A stretch of DNA of 64,000 nucleotides from Macrobrachium rosenbergii (GCF_040412425.1 NC_089766.1:18492192-18556191); one strand, 5' to 3'; counted from the first letter of the stretch, positions 1 through 14,140 are shown. Numbers and translations are program-made. Notes: generated from the sequence alone by a model not told the origin.

Positions 1-83
1 CTTTTTTTTAAGTCAAGTGCATTTTCACATCTTAATATCATAAAATTTTGCCTGAATTTCAGTTATTGAAGTTTAAATATCGC

Positions 84-107
84 CTCTCTCTCTCTCTCTC
101 TCTCTCT
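84..107. repeat. (CT)n microsatellite, short
   Basis: Uninterrupted CT dinucleotide run of about 24 bp. Confidence 0.9.
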
Positions 108-109
108 AG

Positions 110-1198
110 TAAAGCGTTCTTTTCTGTTGCTAATTGCTTCCAGCAGAACTCCTTAAGTCTATTAATGAGGAAAAAAGGAGAGACGTTTTATCATAAACCT
201 CTGAAGGCTGTCTACTCCTTTTTTCTTAACTCCATTTGAAAAGGGATTGCAGGCATTCATTTCTTTTATTTTATTACCCGGCTCCATGACGAAATATCTA
301 CATTGGCAATAACACAATTTGAATTATACAATCTGCTGAGAAAAAACAATTATTTACATCTTGAAAGTCTGGCGCTTTCTCTCCTGATTTCCTATGGAAG
401 GAATCGATTGATTTATGTCTTAAAACTGGCGTCACAACATCTAGGTTATTGACGCCGTCCTAAGGAAGGGAAAGGGCTCCCTCTTGAGGCAAAACGACTG
501 CCTTTTATCTCATGACACTAAAATGTTGCCTTCTTGGCTGAAGGATAGTCCATATTATTCTCAACTCTCTCCTGTTGTTGATTAGTCCTTCGCTAAGTAC
601 GTTACGATGTCTATTCATAAGCAGTCCGTGAGCACGCGAGAAGTTTGTCCTGTATCACTGAAAAGGGTGTTCTTCTATTCCTGGTGTGAATTATACGAAA
701 GAGAAATTTGCTTAAAGTTACAGGGTCATATTGAGCGTGTGATAATCTGTCCTAGTTATTGAATGGGCAGCAAAAACTATAAATATCTTCAAAGAAGAAA
801 ACCCATCTCAGTTTTCAATGAGTATCAGACTTGTGTAAATAGGCAGTCATGATTTGCTAAGTCAGTCTCAGAGAAATGGATTTATAACTATTCAGTTTTC
901 GTCTTTCTCTTTGTAAAAGAAGGAAGAAGAAGGTTACGTAAATACAGTACCATGATAGGGTACGAAGGTCAGGAGGCAGATGCATTGCAAATGCGCCATT
1001 CCAGTGAAACACGAAGAGTGAAAGGGCTCTTGACCTGAGGTGCAAACGTTCTCTCTCACACACACGCAGTCATGTAGGAAGAAGTAAGCAAGCAAGTATT
1101 TTGCGGTTAACTGGCCTCGTAACTGTCGTGTTGGGCAGAAACCGGCGAATTGGTTGATCTGATCTTCCGTTGTAAGTATGACTGCATATTTGGTGTTC

Positions 1199-1200
<2 letters not shown>
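110..1200. other. No gene recognised
   Basis: AT-leaning single-copy-looking sequence. Short open frames only, none with a recognisable domain, and no repeat family that recurs in the window. Confidence 0.5.

Positions 1201-1201
<1 letters not shown>

Positions 1202-1243
<42 letters not shown>
1202..1243. repeat. (GA)n microsatellite
   Basis: Uninterrupted GA run of about 42 bp. Confidence 0.95.
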
Positions 1244-1248
<5 letters not shown>

Positions 1249-1837
1249 TGTGTTGTTCTCTAGCAAATACTGACGGACGGAAAATTGGGGCATAATTCTT
1301 TAAAATCTATTCCATAACAAAAACAAAGAGAATATATAAATTCAATACGGAACAAAGCATTGGCAACAGAACTGGCCGGAAACAGGAACAGAGACTCGGT
1401 TGCCTCCCTTTTAGTCCAGGATGTCAAAAATGGAATCAGAACTCTCCATTTCGTCTTGAAGGATCCTCCCAGAGTAATTAAGACCCAAGAACTCTTCAGC
1501 TGCTCTTCTCAGCCTCTTCTCAACGTCTCAAGTAACTCTCTCAAGATCTTAAAGATCTTATGTCTAAAATATTAGCAATTGCTTTGAAGTAATCTTGGGA
1601 AGCAGAGGATGTGCTTTGGGACCTGTAATCCTCAAACAAACAAACAAACAAACAAACAAGCATTCAAAATGAAATCAAGAAGGTAACAGCGGAATTGCAG
1701 CAAGAACAAAATAATAATGAGATGAGTAATGAAGATGATAGTAATTATTAATAAAGGCAGACAGACAGAAAGTTATGTAGTCTTCTGAGAAACCAACTGC
1801 ACGCGAAACATGCTAAGAGATGATAAAAAAGCCAAGT
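1244..1837. other. No gene recognised; small CAAA tandem
   Basis: Includes a short (CAAA)n run near 1635-1660. One 71-codon open frame at 1360-1575 has no recognisable domain and no supporting splice or composition signal. Confidence 0.5.
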
Positions 1838-2115
1838 ATACCTTAGTTTTACCAGACCACTGAGCTGGTTAACAGCTCTCCTAGGGCTGGCCCGAAGGAT
1901 TAGACTTATTTTACGTGGCTAAAAACCAATTGGTTTCTTAACAACGGGACCTACAGCTTATTGTGGAATCCGAACCACATTATAGCGAGAAATGAATTTC
2001 TATCACCAGAAATAAACTCCTCTAACTCTTCATCAGCCGGCCGGGGAATTGAACTCTGACCCATCGAGTGACAGTCCGCAGCTCTATCGACTCACCCAAC
2101 GAAGAGCTACTAAGA
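1838..2115 (-). repeat. tRNA-derived SINE, near full length
   Basis: The right end (about 2038-2110) looks like the reverse complement of a tRNA-type head. On the minus strand it carries GAGTTCAATTCCC, close to the RNA polymerase III B-box consensus, followed by a body with the phrases ACCAATTGGTT and CAACGGGACC. I remember very similar sequences as an abundant decapod SINE. A 5' piece of the same family recurs at 56757-56830. Orientation follows the tRNA-like head. Confidence 0.65.
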
Positions 2116-2439
2116 GATGATGACTGCACCAAATGAGCAACCACTATTCCCCGAAAGATTCGTATGATGACTTATTACTTCCATGAACAGGCCATCAGGG
2201 ACAGATATTCTGAGCCAAAATAGGTTTTCTTTCTCGAACGTGCTCAGGGAACTCACCAACTCAAGATTTTGAAGCAAATAACCCCTGAATTGTACGTAGT
2301 TGGTCAGTGAATAAAAAGACCCAATTTTCCGTGAACTGAATTTTCGAAAAAAAAACTAACTAGTTCGTTCTCGTGTTGTGTCTCTTTGCTTTGCTTTGAC
2401 AGCGCTGCGTCAGGAAGTGGTACGAAAACAATACACTGA
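2116..2439. other. No gene recognised
   Basis: AT-rich, no recognisable element or coding signal. Confidence 0.5.
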
Positions 2440-2462
2440 GACTCTCTCTCTGTCTCTCTCTC

Positions 2463-2503
<41 letters not shown>
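2440..2503. repeat. (TC)n microsatellite, imperfect
   Basis: TC run of about 60 bp with a few interruptions (TG and TA substitutions). Confidence 0.95.
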
Positions 2504-2504
<1 letters not shown>

Positions 2505-2616
2505 CTACTTCGTCTGAGCATTATCATAGTTATAAAAATATATTCCAAAATAATATTCATTACACATTTACATCATTTCCAACTGAATAGATTATTTATT
2601 GTTCTCCAAGTATAAG

Positions 2617-2925
2617 CCCCCATAGGAGGGTAGCGCTGTCAGTGCACCTCATGCGGTGCACTGTAGGCGTTACTGAAGATTCTTTGCAGTGTCCCTTCGG
2701 CCCCTAGCTGCAACCCCTTTCGTTAATTTTATTGCACCTCCTTCCATATTCTCTTTTTTTCATCTTACTTTCCACCCTCTCCTACCAATTGATGCATAGT
2801 GCAACTGCGAGGTCCCCACCCCGTTACACCTTTTACACCTTTTACTGTCAATTTCCGTTCCAGCACTGAATGACATCGTAGGTTCCAGTGCTTAGACTTT
2901 GTCCTAAGTTCTATATTCAATTCAC
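2617..2925 (-). repeat. SINE-like family 1, copy 1
   Basis: About 310 bp that recurs, diverged, at 11509-11790 (same strand), 41073-41394 and 53942-54260 (opposite strand). One end carries the imperfect inverted repeat GTGCACC...GGTGCAC separated by 6-7 bases. The other end reads, on the family's plus strand, GAATTGAATA followed by a CCAAAGGCCAAGC motif. No protein-coding potential is seen. It behaves as a short interspersed element. I did not find a clear RNA polymerase III promoter, so SINE is a working label. Confidence 0.75.
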
Positions 2926-3042
2926 AGTTATTACTAAGTACCTTACAAAAGAAAGGGAGGCGGTTATTCCAAACCATATAGGTGAAGCGGAGGCCTGTTG
3001 TGTCCTTTGCAACCTGTTCCTGTTCGGTCCCACGTGTTGATC

Positions 3043-3045
<3 letters not shown>

Positions 3046-3114
<69 letters not shown>
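3046..3114. repeat. (TC)n microsatellite
   Basis: Uninterrupted TC run of about 68 bp. Confidence 0.95.
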
Positions 3115-3117
<3 letters not shown>

Positions 3118-3635
3118 AAGTGGCGATGCAAATCAGCCCCGGTCATGTCTTCCATTTGGTACGTCGGCTATAACAAAGATCTCCCCCGACAGACATTGTT
3201 CATTCCACTCTGAAATTCACCGGTTCTGTCTTCCCTGGTTGCTCGGCCGGGAGCTGCTGGGAAAGCTCCTGTATAAACTTATTAGAGTTTGTGTTATGAA
3301 TAGGATGTCCTGATGGACCATCGTAGGCAGCCGGTCATTGAATGTGCAATTTTCTTCTTTATAAGGCGCACTATTTTGACATTAGAATAAACACTGGAGT
3401 TTAAGAGTACGCAAATGTACTGACTTTCATCCTTCACATGCATATATAACCGCACATGCACGAACGCAGATCTCGATAATTCAATAAATGTAAAAGTACT
3501 GGAATGCCACAATGAATCACTCAATGAATGATTACCCTTTGAAAGGTTTATGATAAAGAGCCTTTCTTCTTCCCTCATTAAGACGCTCAAGGAGCGCCAC
3601 AAGAGGTGATTAGCACTAGGAAGATTGCTTTACAA

Positions 3636-3642
<7 letters not shown>
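3115..3642. other. No gene recognised
   Basis: No element, RNA or coding exon could be supported. Confidence 0.5.

Positions 3643-3725
<83 letters not shown>
3643..3725. repeat. (GA)n microsatellite
   Basis: Uninterrupted GA run of about 82 bp. Confidence 0.95.
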
Positions 3726-4925
<1,200 letters not shown>

Positions 4926-4955
4926 ATGCACAGAACAATTGTGTATGTGATAAAG

Positions 4956-5085
<130 letters not shown>

Positions 5086-5456
5086 TGTGTGTGCGTCTAT
5101 GTTATTGTTTATATGAATATTCACTTGGATACTGATTTGTTTACATTTGGTAGCGTCATACCAGTAAGGTCTTTGTTATTTCCATTTGGATATTTATGAA
5201 GGTGCAGAGATGTGGCACCGCCAACCATCACAACAGAAACTAATCAGTGAGATGAGAAACTTGAAGTGGTGTTGTAGACTAAGTACAGACACAATAAAGA
5301 TGGAGGTTACCTAATGAGCTTTATGCCTGAGCTCGTCTGAAACCACAGAGACAGCAGCCATGCCATTAGTTGCCACAGTAAAACAGTATTTTGCTAAATT
5401 AATTTTTATTCAAAACTCATTTCTAAGTTTTAAAATCAATTCTATCTTTCGGAATG

Positions 5457-5465
<9 letters not shown>
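5086..5465. other. No gene recognised
   Basis: No recognisable feature. Confidence 0.5.

Positions 5466-5526
<61 letters not shown>
5466..5526. repeat. (TC)n microsatellite
   Basis: TC run of about 60 bp preceded by a short C run. Its inverse, a GA run, lies about 170 bp downstream. Confidence 0.95.
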
Positions 5527-5529
<3 letters not shown>

Positions 5530-5689
5530 CACCATTTTGACAACCTTTAGGAAACAAGGCTATTCCTTTCTGAATCACTGGAGTCAATTCACGTTTCGTG
5601 GACGGAATGAACTGTGGTGTCCATGGCAATACATCAGTTTTACTCACGATTCAATACACTGTTTAGTCTTTGTTAGAAGTCTAACATTC

Positions 5690-5693
<4 letters not shown>

Positions 5694-5761
<68 letters not shown>
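5694..5761. repeat. (GA)n microsatellite
   Basis: Uninterrupted GA run of about 68 bp. Confidence 0.95.
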
Positions 5762-5765
<4 letters not shown>

Positions 5766-8074
5766 GTATAGATATGATATTATTGGAAAAATGTTTATTA
5801 GCCTAATGCTGTTATGTCGAACTTGCAAATTCATTATTTACCACAGAAAAGACGAGACAATTTTTTTCAAGATAAGTTCGTCACGTTTCAGGACTTATAT
5901 AGAGCAATAAAAAGAAGGCTATCCAAACGTATGAATTCGTGAAGGGGTGAGATTTGACGGGGGTGGGGCGGCGGGGACTGGGCAAAGAACGCCAAGGTAT
6001 CAGTCATATCCAAATTCTAAATAGCGGATCGATATACGGAACTCTTATTCTGGAATCTAGAAAATCTGCAAAGAAATCAATTAGCTAGCAGAATTTGACG
6101 TTCCATTTTTGTTCCAAAATGTTCCACGTGGGGTTCTGCCTTCCTGTTCTCAAAAGTCCTAATTAATTTTTCTGCTAAGGAGAACTCATCTAGGAAATTT
6201 GTTTTTCTTTTTCTAGAGAAGCCACGAGGCCCATTGTCTCACAGCGGTTGCAAAGAATAATGTTAAATAGCTTAATAGGAATATAACATTTGCCCTTGGG
6301 GAGGTCGACTATTGGGTTGGAAAAGGTGTTCAGTTATTCAGCCAGGAGAGACAGACAAAGAAAGGGTGAGACTTGACAATTTACATACACATATTACAAC
6401 ATATGGCTGATATTGTCAAGAAAAACATCATCGTTCTCGAATGCAATATGTTATTGACATTAAGTGTAACTAAAACTCCATATTCAGGTCGTCCAAGGCC
6501 TCTCTCAAATTGTAGTACAATGAAAGCGATGTGACTTGATATACAGTCGCTTTCTCCACATAGTCACGATTCTACTTTGGGAACTGAAAACCATTGGATT
6601 GTTATATCACACTTTCTCTCTCCTTCACTCTGTCTCTCTGTCTCTCCATCTCTTCTCACACACACATTTCTAAAAATAATCTCTCTCTCTCTCTCTCTCT
6701 CTCCTTAAAACTGAATTGAAAATCTTGGAAAAGTAAACCTTAAGAAAGCGGACTTGCTCAATAAAAACAAAATAAAAACGAAAATAAAAGTACAATCGAA
6801 AAAGGTTTCCTACCCGTCACTCTATTAGGCAGGTGTTTTGTGGCAATGAATATTGATGTTTCATATACGAAGAAGAGTGGCAGCTATTTTTGGAGAGGAA
6901 GTTCGTCGACAGGACTTTATCGGGAGGACTATTTATCATGGAACCTGTCAGAGTAGTTGGACTTTCCCTTATTTTCGGAGCATTAGTCTTGACACGGAAA
7001 TTGTCGTGACTTTACGTAAGTATTGACCTCTTGAATTCATTTTTACACATGTATGCAGTGTCCTGTATACCTCATGCAATGCTGTATATGTAAAAGAAGG
7101 TTTGTCTTGAAAGATTATTTATATTTGAGATTTTGTTTTCCTTTTTCACTTAATCATCTATAGAGGAACAAGAGGTCTGAACACTTCCTGTACAATCCTT
7201 CTCTAACACTGAAGACTCTGGAGAGTCTCTGGCACTGAGAGAAGCCTCTCTTCAAGGAAATATTAGGCTCTGCAGATTAGCCTGCATGAAGATGTAAAAC
7301 CTGGCAGACTTATTGGCGCTTTTTGTAAGTCTGTTTCTTCTACGGCTATTTCGGACACTTTTATTCTAAGTCTCATCCCAAAAGGATGTTATAATAAACA
7401 AATCCATAGTTTGCTTCCATATAATTTTTGTAAGGAAAACTTTCTCTTCATCTGTTTTTGTTTGTGGGTAAATAGGATCTTGTTTGTCCGCACTAGTTAA
7501 TATTGATAACGGATGGGAAAATACCAACTTTCAGTTACTGTGTTTGATAATAAGCCTTGATAAACACTCCAGTGGAGTTGCTGTCAGTGCCAACTATCAA
7601 AAGCGTTTGCGGGACTTCGCATGTGTTGGAATATTTGAAAAATCTTCTAGTTTTACGGAAACTAGACACATCTGTAAAACTTCACTTTATTTCCACGCGT
7701 TCTCTTGCCTTTTTATTTTTATTATATTTATTTTTTATTCATCATTATTCGATATCAGTTTCTGTGATATATACGAACACATGTTCATGTCACTTCGATC
7801 TCCTCTCCCAATGCTACAAGAGACACTCTCTCAATTGAATTTCTCTGTGAATGGATAGTGCGATAGGGAATGGACAAACGGAAAGATTCGTTCCCTTTGT
7901 ATACACGAGGTTTGATATTATCGTCTCTTCTACTTTCCTCCTTTCGCGGAATTCGAGAAGGAAATAAAAAGCACCCGCAAGCTTTTTCTGACATTCAGCG
8001 TTGAATTGAAAGCTTCATGAGGCCCAATTACAAAGGAAGATCTTTTAAATATCATTTTTAAATCAGCGACAATT

Positions 8075-8079
<5 letters not shown>
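5762..8079. other. Long stretch without a recognised gene
   Basis: Contains a short (CT)n at about 6681-6703. A 23-codon open frame at 6938-7009 has a hydrophobic signal-peptide-like core and is followed by a donor-like GTAAGTATT at 7016 (see findings). A 124-codon frame at 7484-7858 is hydrophobic but matches nothing I know. Confidence 0.45.

Positions 8080-8159
<80 letters not shown>
8080..8159. repeat. (GA)n microsatellite
   Basis: Uninterrupted GA run of about 80 bp followed by a T run. Confidence 0.95.
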
Positions 8160-8162
<3 letters not shown>

Positions 8163-9867
8163 TTTTTTGTAATGATTATGGAATGAAAAGTAGCATGCAC
8201 CAGAAATAGGTTCACTCCTATAATCCCATATTAAAGGTGAGTTGTAAACATCCTTGCCTTAAGACAGAAGGAAACATATCAACAGAAAATAAAATAAACA
8301 AACAGGTAAACGAGGAAAAATGATACAGCCTAAGCAACCAAATTCCTTTATCTCAGGTATCTGAGAAAATTGATGAGTCCTATTTTTCATCACTGTTCAA
8401 GATCTAATGCAAGGAGCAAATTCCTTGTGCCTGAACAGAGGCCGAATACTAATGAAGGAATCATTCTCTTCGCAAAATGAGAAGTGAAATCATCCAACAA
8501 CAAAACACTTCCTGCGCCAAAGGAATTCCTAAAGTTCTCTACAAGGGCCCATTACATTGTCTAATTGGTCTTATATAGTGACATACCCCTCTGTCTTCTT
8601 GGGGATGATGACCTAGACATTGTGCCGCTAAACATTAGACTGCAGGGTTTTCAGTGACAGCATGGCTTGCACAGTATCTGTCATCTGATCATATTCTCAA
8701 GATTTGTTCAGATATTTACCGAAGAAAAACCGTCAGGGTTTGACATATATTTCCAGTTATTATCGAAGTGGTTATTCAGTGCCTCGTCTATGATTCGTTG
8801 CGACTGTATAATCAGACTTTTGATGGAGTATGTGTCAAACTAACTTCCCTCTCAAGAATATAACGATTGACCATCTCGGTTTGATTGCCAAAAATAATGG
8901 TAGTGGTTCCTATGGCCGTTCAGACTGAGCAGGTAACCCGGGTAAAGGGACTCGAAATTGACTTTTTTAATCTTGCCTTATTTCGCCGTATATGTGACCT
9001 CGACAGATAGGATGTAAAATAGTTTTGTGTGCATAGGAATACAACATTGAGCTAATCCATTGCCTCTGTGTCGTGGTCTTGAGTATTGAGATGTAATTAA
9101 GTGCTTGAAGTACACTTGCCCACTCTTCGGGTAAAACTGCCCATCTTAATTGAGGTACTGATTCAGTCAAGCATCAGGTATGAAATTAAACATGTCTTTT
9201 AATAGCTTGTATATGAAAGCTCCAGTGTATTGAATTTTTACACGTTTTCCATGATATGTTGTTAGCACAGTGACGTAACTCTAGTTGGAAATAAGCCTCT
9301 GTAATTCAGCCAATCAGAGTGTCGGTTCGTCCTCTTATTTTGACAAGGAGTATCACGGACAGTTCTGATTGGTCAAAAGGCTGTTAAAGGCAGTCGGAAC
9401 TTCAGCAGAGGACTGAAAAACCAGTGCAGTGTTGACTTGTGACTGTGTTTTCGTCCGTTCTGGATTTCTCAGTAACATCTGTGGGATTTTTCCAAGTTTT
9501 TGTGAAAAAAAAGGTACGTTTTGTTGTGGTTTGGGTTCATCCACTGAGCGAGGTCGCTAGTTTCAATCTAGATTGATAAAGTTGCGCAGCTGAAAGCTAT
9601 CTAGAGGAAAGGTTATATGGCCGACCAGTTTCCAGTAGGAAACTGGACTTGAGTTCCAGTGATACTGCGTATAGGAAAATGATTACTGATTTATAGAATA
9701 ACATTTCCCGAAAGAGGCCGATGAGAGTGACTAGGCAGTAGGATGAAAACCCCGGGTTTTAATTTTATCTATATAGGACTTTCATAGGTCCTCATTTAGC
9801 CTAACAAGAAGTGACTATTATGCGATATCAATTGATGGTATGGCTATGGCTGGCACGAATCCCCCAG
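8160..9867. other. No gene recognised; CCAAT-type boxes near 9310-9375
   Basis: Mostly unique-looking sequence. CCAATCAG at about 9310 and its near reverse complement TGATTGGT at about 9367 lie upstream of a GC-richer segment ending AAAAAAAAG|GTACG at about 9510. That could be a promoter with a first exon on the plus strand, but no coding region follows. Confidence 0.3.
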
Positions 9868-10036
9868 ACTGTATGTTCTGGAATGAAGGAAATTAGCCTT
9901 GTATTCCTGGCAGTCGGGTCTTGGGTGAAGAGAACCGATCTTGTTTTCCCGACTGTATGTTCTGGAATGAAGGAAATTAGCCTTGTATTCCCGACAGTCG
10001 GGTCTCGAGTGAGGAAACCCGATATTGCTTTCCCGA
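9868..10036 (+). repeat. Tandem duplication, 84-bp period
   Basis: ACTGTATGTTCTGGAATGAA begins at 9868 and again at 9952, giving an exact 84-bp period with few mismatches, plus a partial third unit. The period is a multiple of three, so a 79-codon open frame at 9811-10050 passes through it with a repeated peptide. I see no evidence that it is translated. Confidence 0.85.
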
Positions 10037-10304
10037 CTTCATTGAAGTAGATATTAAAATGTTTATTACATACGGACGGCGGGATATATGGTAATTCCAT
10101 TATGGGTGTTGTTAATGTACCTTGTCTGAAATTTTTGAATGTATTTGTCATAGTTTTTGACAGCAAGGTACAACGAAGATCTCGGTTATAACAGGTTTCC
10201 TCAGTAAACCTTTGGTGAAAATTCGTTTCCGGTCCGAACTCCAATTCCACATGAGGGCTAGTACTAACCACGGTGAAACAGTGATTCATCTATACAGTTT
10301 CGAG

Positions 10305-11160
10305 GTGTTTATTACTAGCCCCTGGGGGTCAAATGTATTTTGCCATGATTAGTACTAGACCCCTGGGGATCAAATGTATTTTACTGTGTTTAGTACTAGC
10401 CCCTGGGGGGATGAAATTTATTTTGCCGTGTTAACCCTTGGGGTATCAAATGTATTTTGCCATGTTTAGTACTAGTCCCTGGGGGTGAAATGTATTTTGC
10501 CTTGTTAACCCCGGGGGGGATCAAATGTGTTTTGCCATGCTTAGTACTAGCCCCTGGGGTCAAATGTATTTCGCTGTGTTTAGTACTAGCCCCTAGGGGA
10601 TCAAATGTATTTGCCGTGTTTAGCTCCTGGGGATCAAATGTACTATGCCGTGTTTAGTACTAGCCCCTGGGGGATCAAATGTATTTTGCCGTGTTTAATA
10701 CTAGTCCCTTGGGGGGTCAAATGTATTTTGCCGTGTTAACCCCCTTGGGGGATCAAATATATTTTACAATGATTAGTACTAGCCCCTGGGGGTCGAATGT
10801 ATTTCACTGTTTAGTCCCTGGGGATCAAATGTATTTTGCTGTGTTTAGTACTAGGCCCTGGGGGATCAAATATATTTCGCCATGTTTAGTACTAGCCCCT
10901 TGGGGATCAAATGTATTTCGCCGTGTTTAGTACGAGCCCCTGGGGGTGTTGATGTATTTCGCCGTGTTCAGTACTAGGCTCTGGGGTGGGGTCAAATATA
11001 TTTTGCCATGTTTGGTACTACCCCCTGCGGGGGTCAAATGTATTTTGCCATGTTTAGTAGTAGCCCTTGGGGGCTCAAATGTATTTCGCCATGTTTAGTA
11101 CTAGCCCCTGGGTGTCAAATGTATTTCACCGTGTTTAGCCCCTGGGGATCAAATGTCCCT
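10305..11160 (+). repeat. Minisatellite, about 41-bp unit, about 20 copies
   Basis: Each unit contains a palindromic TAGTACTA, then a palindrome of the type CCCCTGGGG, then ATCAAATGTATTTTGCC and GTGTT. Copies vary by single bases and by loss of the TAGTACTA half, giving shorter units. Because 41 is not a multiple of three the array produces several spurious open frames rich in PWGSNVF-like peptides. I read these as by-products of the repeat, not genes. Confidence 0.9.
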
Positions 11161-11508
11161 TCAAATGTCCTTAAGTGCATTGCACAAAATTGAAACCCAA
11201 AAAAAATCCTCAATCATTTAAATATATTTTGTTTTTTATTGTGATAAATATTAGTTTGAAAGAATTATGTATATAGAATATTTTTTTTCATTTACGAAGA
11301 TTCGAAAGATGTAATAAAAAATCGAGTAGGAATGTTCAGACTGGAAACGGGCATTATCCGAACTTTTTACAAGGCGATGGTGCCTATAGTGATGAATGCG
11401 ATGATGTCCCAGGTAGGTATATTGTAGGATTTCTCGAGAGGGGCGACTAGAAAGCATTTTCTCCTTTTCCCATCCTTGAATTATGTCAAGAAATTCAATA
11501 GCACAGAG

Positions 11509-11790
11509 TAGTGTCGTCAGTGCACCTCATGCGGTGCAGTGTAGGCATTACTTAAGGTACTTAGAAGCGTCCCTTCGGCTAGCTGCAATCCCTTTCATTT
11601 GTTTCACTGTACCTCTGATCATATTCTCTTCCATCTTACTTTGCACCCTCTCCTAATAATTGATTCATAAACAACTGCAAGGGTTTCGTCCTGTTACACC
11701 TCTCAGACCTTTTTACTGTCAATATCCGTTTCAACGCAGAATGACCTCATAGTTCCCAGTGCCTGGACTTTGGCCTAAATTCTATATTCT
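11509..11790 (-). repeat. SINE-like family 1, copy 2
   Basis: Diverged copy of the repeat at 2617-2925 in the same orientation. It shows the GTGCACCTCATGCGGTGCA inverted-repeat end (one mismatch in the right arm) and ends with the TTGGCCTAAATTCTATATTC motif. Confidence 0.75.
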
Positions 11791-11891
11791 TCTTCTTCTA
11801 TTCGTCTATAAAAGTCAGTAAGTGGAACTGGTTTAAATTCTATATTATTCGTCTTCTATTCTTCTATAAAAGTCAATAAGTGGAACTGGAT
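11778..11891. repeat. Tandem duplication, about 57-bp period
   Basis: Two adjacent copies starting AAATTCTATATT, each ending GTGGAACTGG. The first overlaps the edge of the SINE-like copy, so part of the element end was duplicated with flanking DNA. Confidence 0.8.
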
Positions 11892-12091
11892 ACAGTACAT
11901 TACACAATCCATGAAATAGCCAAAATCCATATTCTGTAATTAAAAGCCAATGCCAAAAAAGATAAGTGATTTATTGAAATAAAAATTACATTAATATTTG
12001 CGTGCTGTTTAATTATAACTTCCTCCCTTCAACCCCTGACTGAAATTCTGGCCAAGCCTGTTTACTGTATCTTTGATGCAATAAAACTTTT

Positions 12092-12495
12092 AGTTTTCTG
12101 TCCGTCCGCAGTTTATTCTATTCTCACTCTTTTTTTTTTTTTTTTGTCTGCACTTTTTCTGTTCACCCTCAAATCTTAAAAACTACTGAGGCTAGAGGGC
12201 TGCAAATTGGTAAGTTGATTATCCACCCTCCAGTCGCCAAACATACCACAATGCAGCCCTCTAGCCTCAGTAGTTTTTATTTTATTTAAGGTTAAAGTTA
12301 GCCATGATCGTGCTTCTGGCAACGCAACAACGCAGGCCACCACGGCCCGCCGAAAGTTTCATAGGCCGCGGCTCATATAGCATTATACTGAGACTACCGA
12401 AAGATAGATAGATTTTCGGTGGCCTTGATTATATATAAGTTGTACAAAAAGCTCGAACGGTCCGAAGAAACTTCGGCTCATTTTTTACTTGCTTA
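12092..12495 (+). repeat. Foldback repeat element, copy 1
   Basis: A dispersed repeat also present in reverse orientation at 58965-59338. Its core is a long hairpin: CTACTGAGGCTAGAGGGCTG at about 12183-12202 pairs with its near-perfect reverse complement at about 12254-12275, with a further partly paired central stem around TAAGTTGATTATCCACCCTC. A second small hairpin (CCGAAGAAACTTCGG) is near 12467-12481. No open frame. I remember this family as common in shrimp genomes. It may be a non-autonomous DNA element or carry a structured RNA. Confidence 0.7.
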
Positions 12496-12499
12496 TTGT

Positions 12500-12880
12500 A
12501 CTGCCGAGAAATATGAAGTTTAAAGTCTTAAGGATAGTTTAGTTACGGGTTGAATACCATATTATTTCAAAGCCAGATTTATTCTGAAGAGGGTAATGGC
12601 AAACATTTGTATTAAGTATATTGTATAACGGTTCCTTCAATGTTTTTGCTTATATTTATTTTAGTAACTAGCTACCATAAGGTAAATCATATCGGCGTCA
12701 CAATTAGCGTTCTGTTCGTTGCTTGCTGCAAGAACGAGCGTGTCTGAATTGGACAATGTCAGAAGTGTTAAGACCAAAATGGATTCTATGTTTTTTTTTT
12801 TTTTTTTGCACGAACGTTGTATATTGTCATTCAAAATGCCACCCATTCCCCTCCTGTCATCTTCCTCCTCCCCCTCACCT
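12500..12880. other. No gene recognised
   Basis: AT-rich, no feature other than short T runs. Confidence 0.5.
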
Positions 12881-12884
12881 TCCC

Positions 12885-12974
12885 TCCTCCTCCTCCTCCT
12901 CCTTCTCCTCCTCCTCCTCCTCCTCCTCCTCCTCCTCCTCCTCCTCCTCCTCCTCCTCCTCCTCCTCCTCCTCC
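12885..12974. repeat. (CTC)n trinucleotide microsatellite
   Basis: About 90 bp of CTC with one early TTC interruption. It produces long poly-Glu, poly-Arg, poly-Leu, poly-Ser and poly-Pro frames on the two strands. These are not genes. Confidence 0.95.
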
Positions 12975-13068
12975 AAATGTTGACGACCTTCCTTCGCACG
13001 GGAAGGAAGTTGGATGGATTTAAAAAGCTTAGGTAAGACAGAAGACAGAGACAGACTTATTGAATGAC

Positions 13069-13072
<4 letters not shown>

Positions 13073-13135
<63 letters not shown>
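13073..13135. repeat. (TC)n microsatellite
   Basis: TC run of about 62 bp. Confidence 0.95.
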
Positions 13136-13848
<713 letters not shown>

Positions 13849-14140
13849 TCGGAGCAGGTAACTCTCTCTGAAGTAAACAAGAGAACAGAAGTGTTTCCTT
13901 GGTTTCTGGTACAAAGTGTGCTCCTCAGGGCTATATATAGACCCATGAAGTGACAGTGGATAAAGTGACAGTGGTACAGTGGGTCATGGTTAGTGATTCA
14001 GCCTTAATTTCCCTCCTTAATAATATACGTATGCTGAAGGAGCTACCTGTTCAAGTTTTCCAAGATTCGCGCATGCGCACTAGGATCCATATTACGTCAT
14101 AAGCCCCTTGAGGTAGTGTTCTCTTCGTAAATATCTTGAG

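Noticed and set aside
2038..2110. Possible tRNA gene
   Set aside because: Only a tRNA-like head with a B-box-like motif on the minus strand, fused to a SINE body; no intact cloverleaf could be drawn.
10457..11193. Repeat peptide frames rich in PWGSNVF
   Set aside because: The minisatellite unit is not a multiple of three and the frames restart and stop with indels; explained by the DNA repeat.
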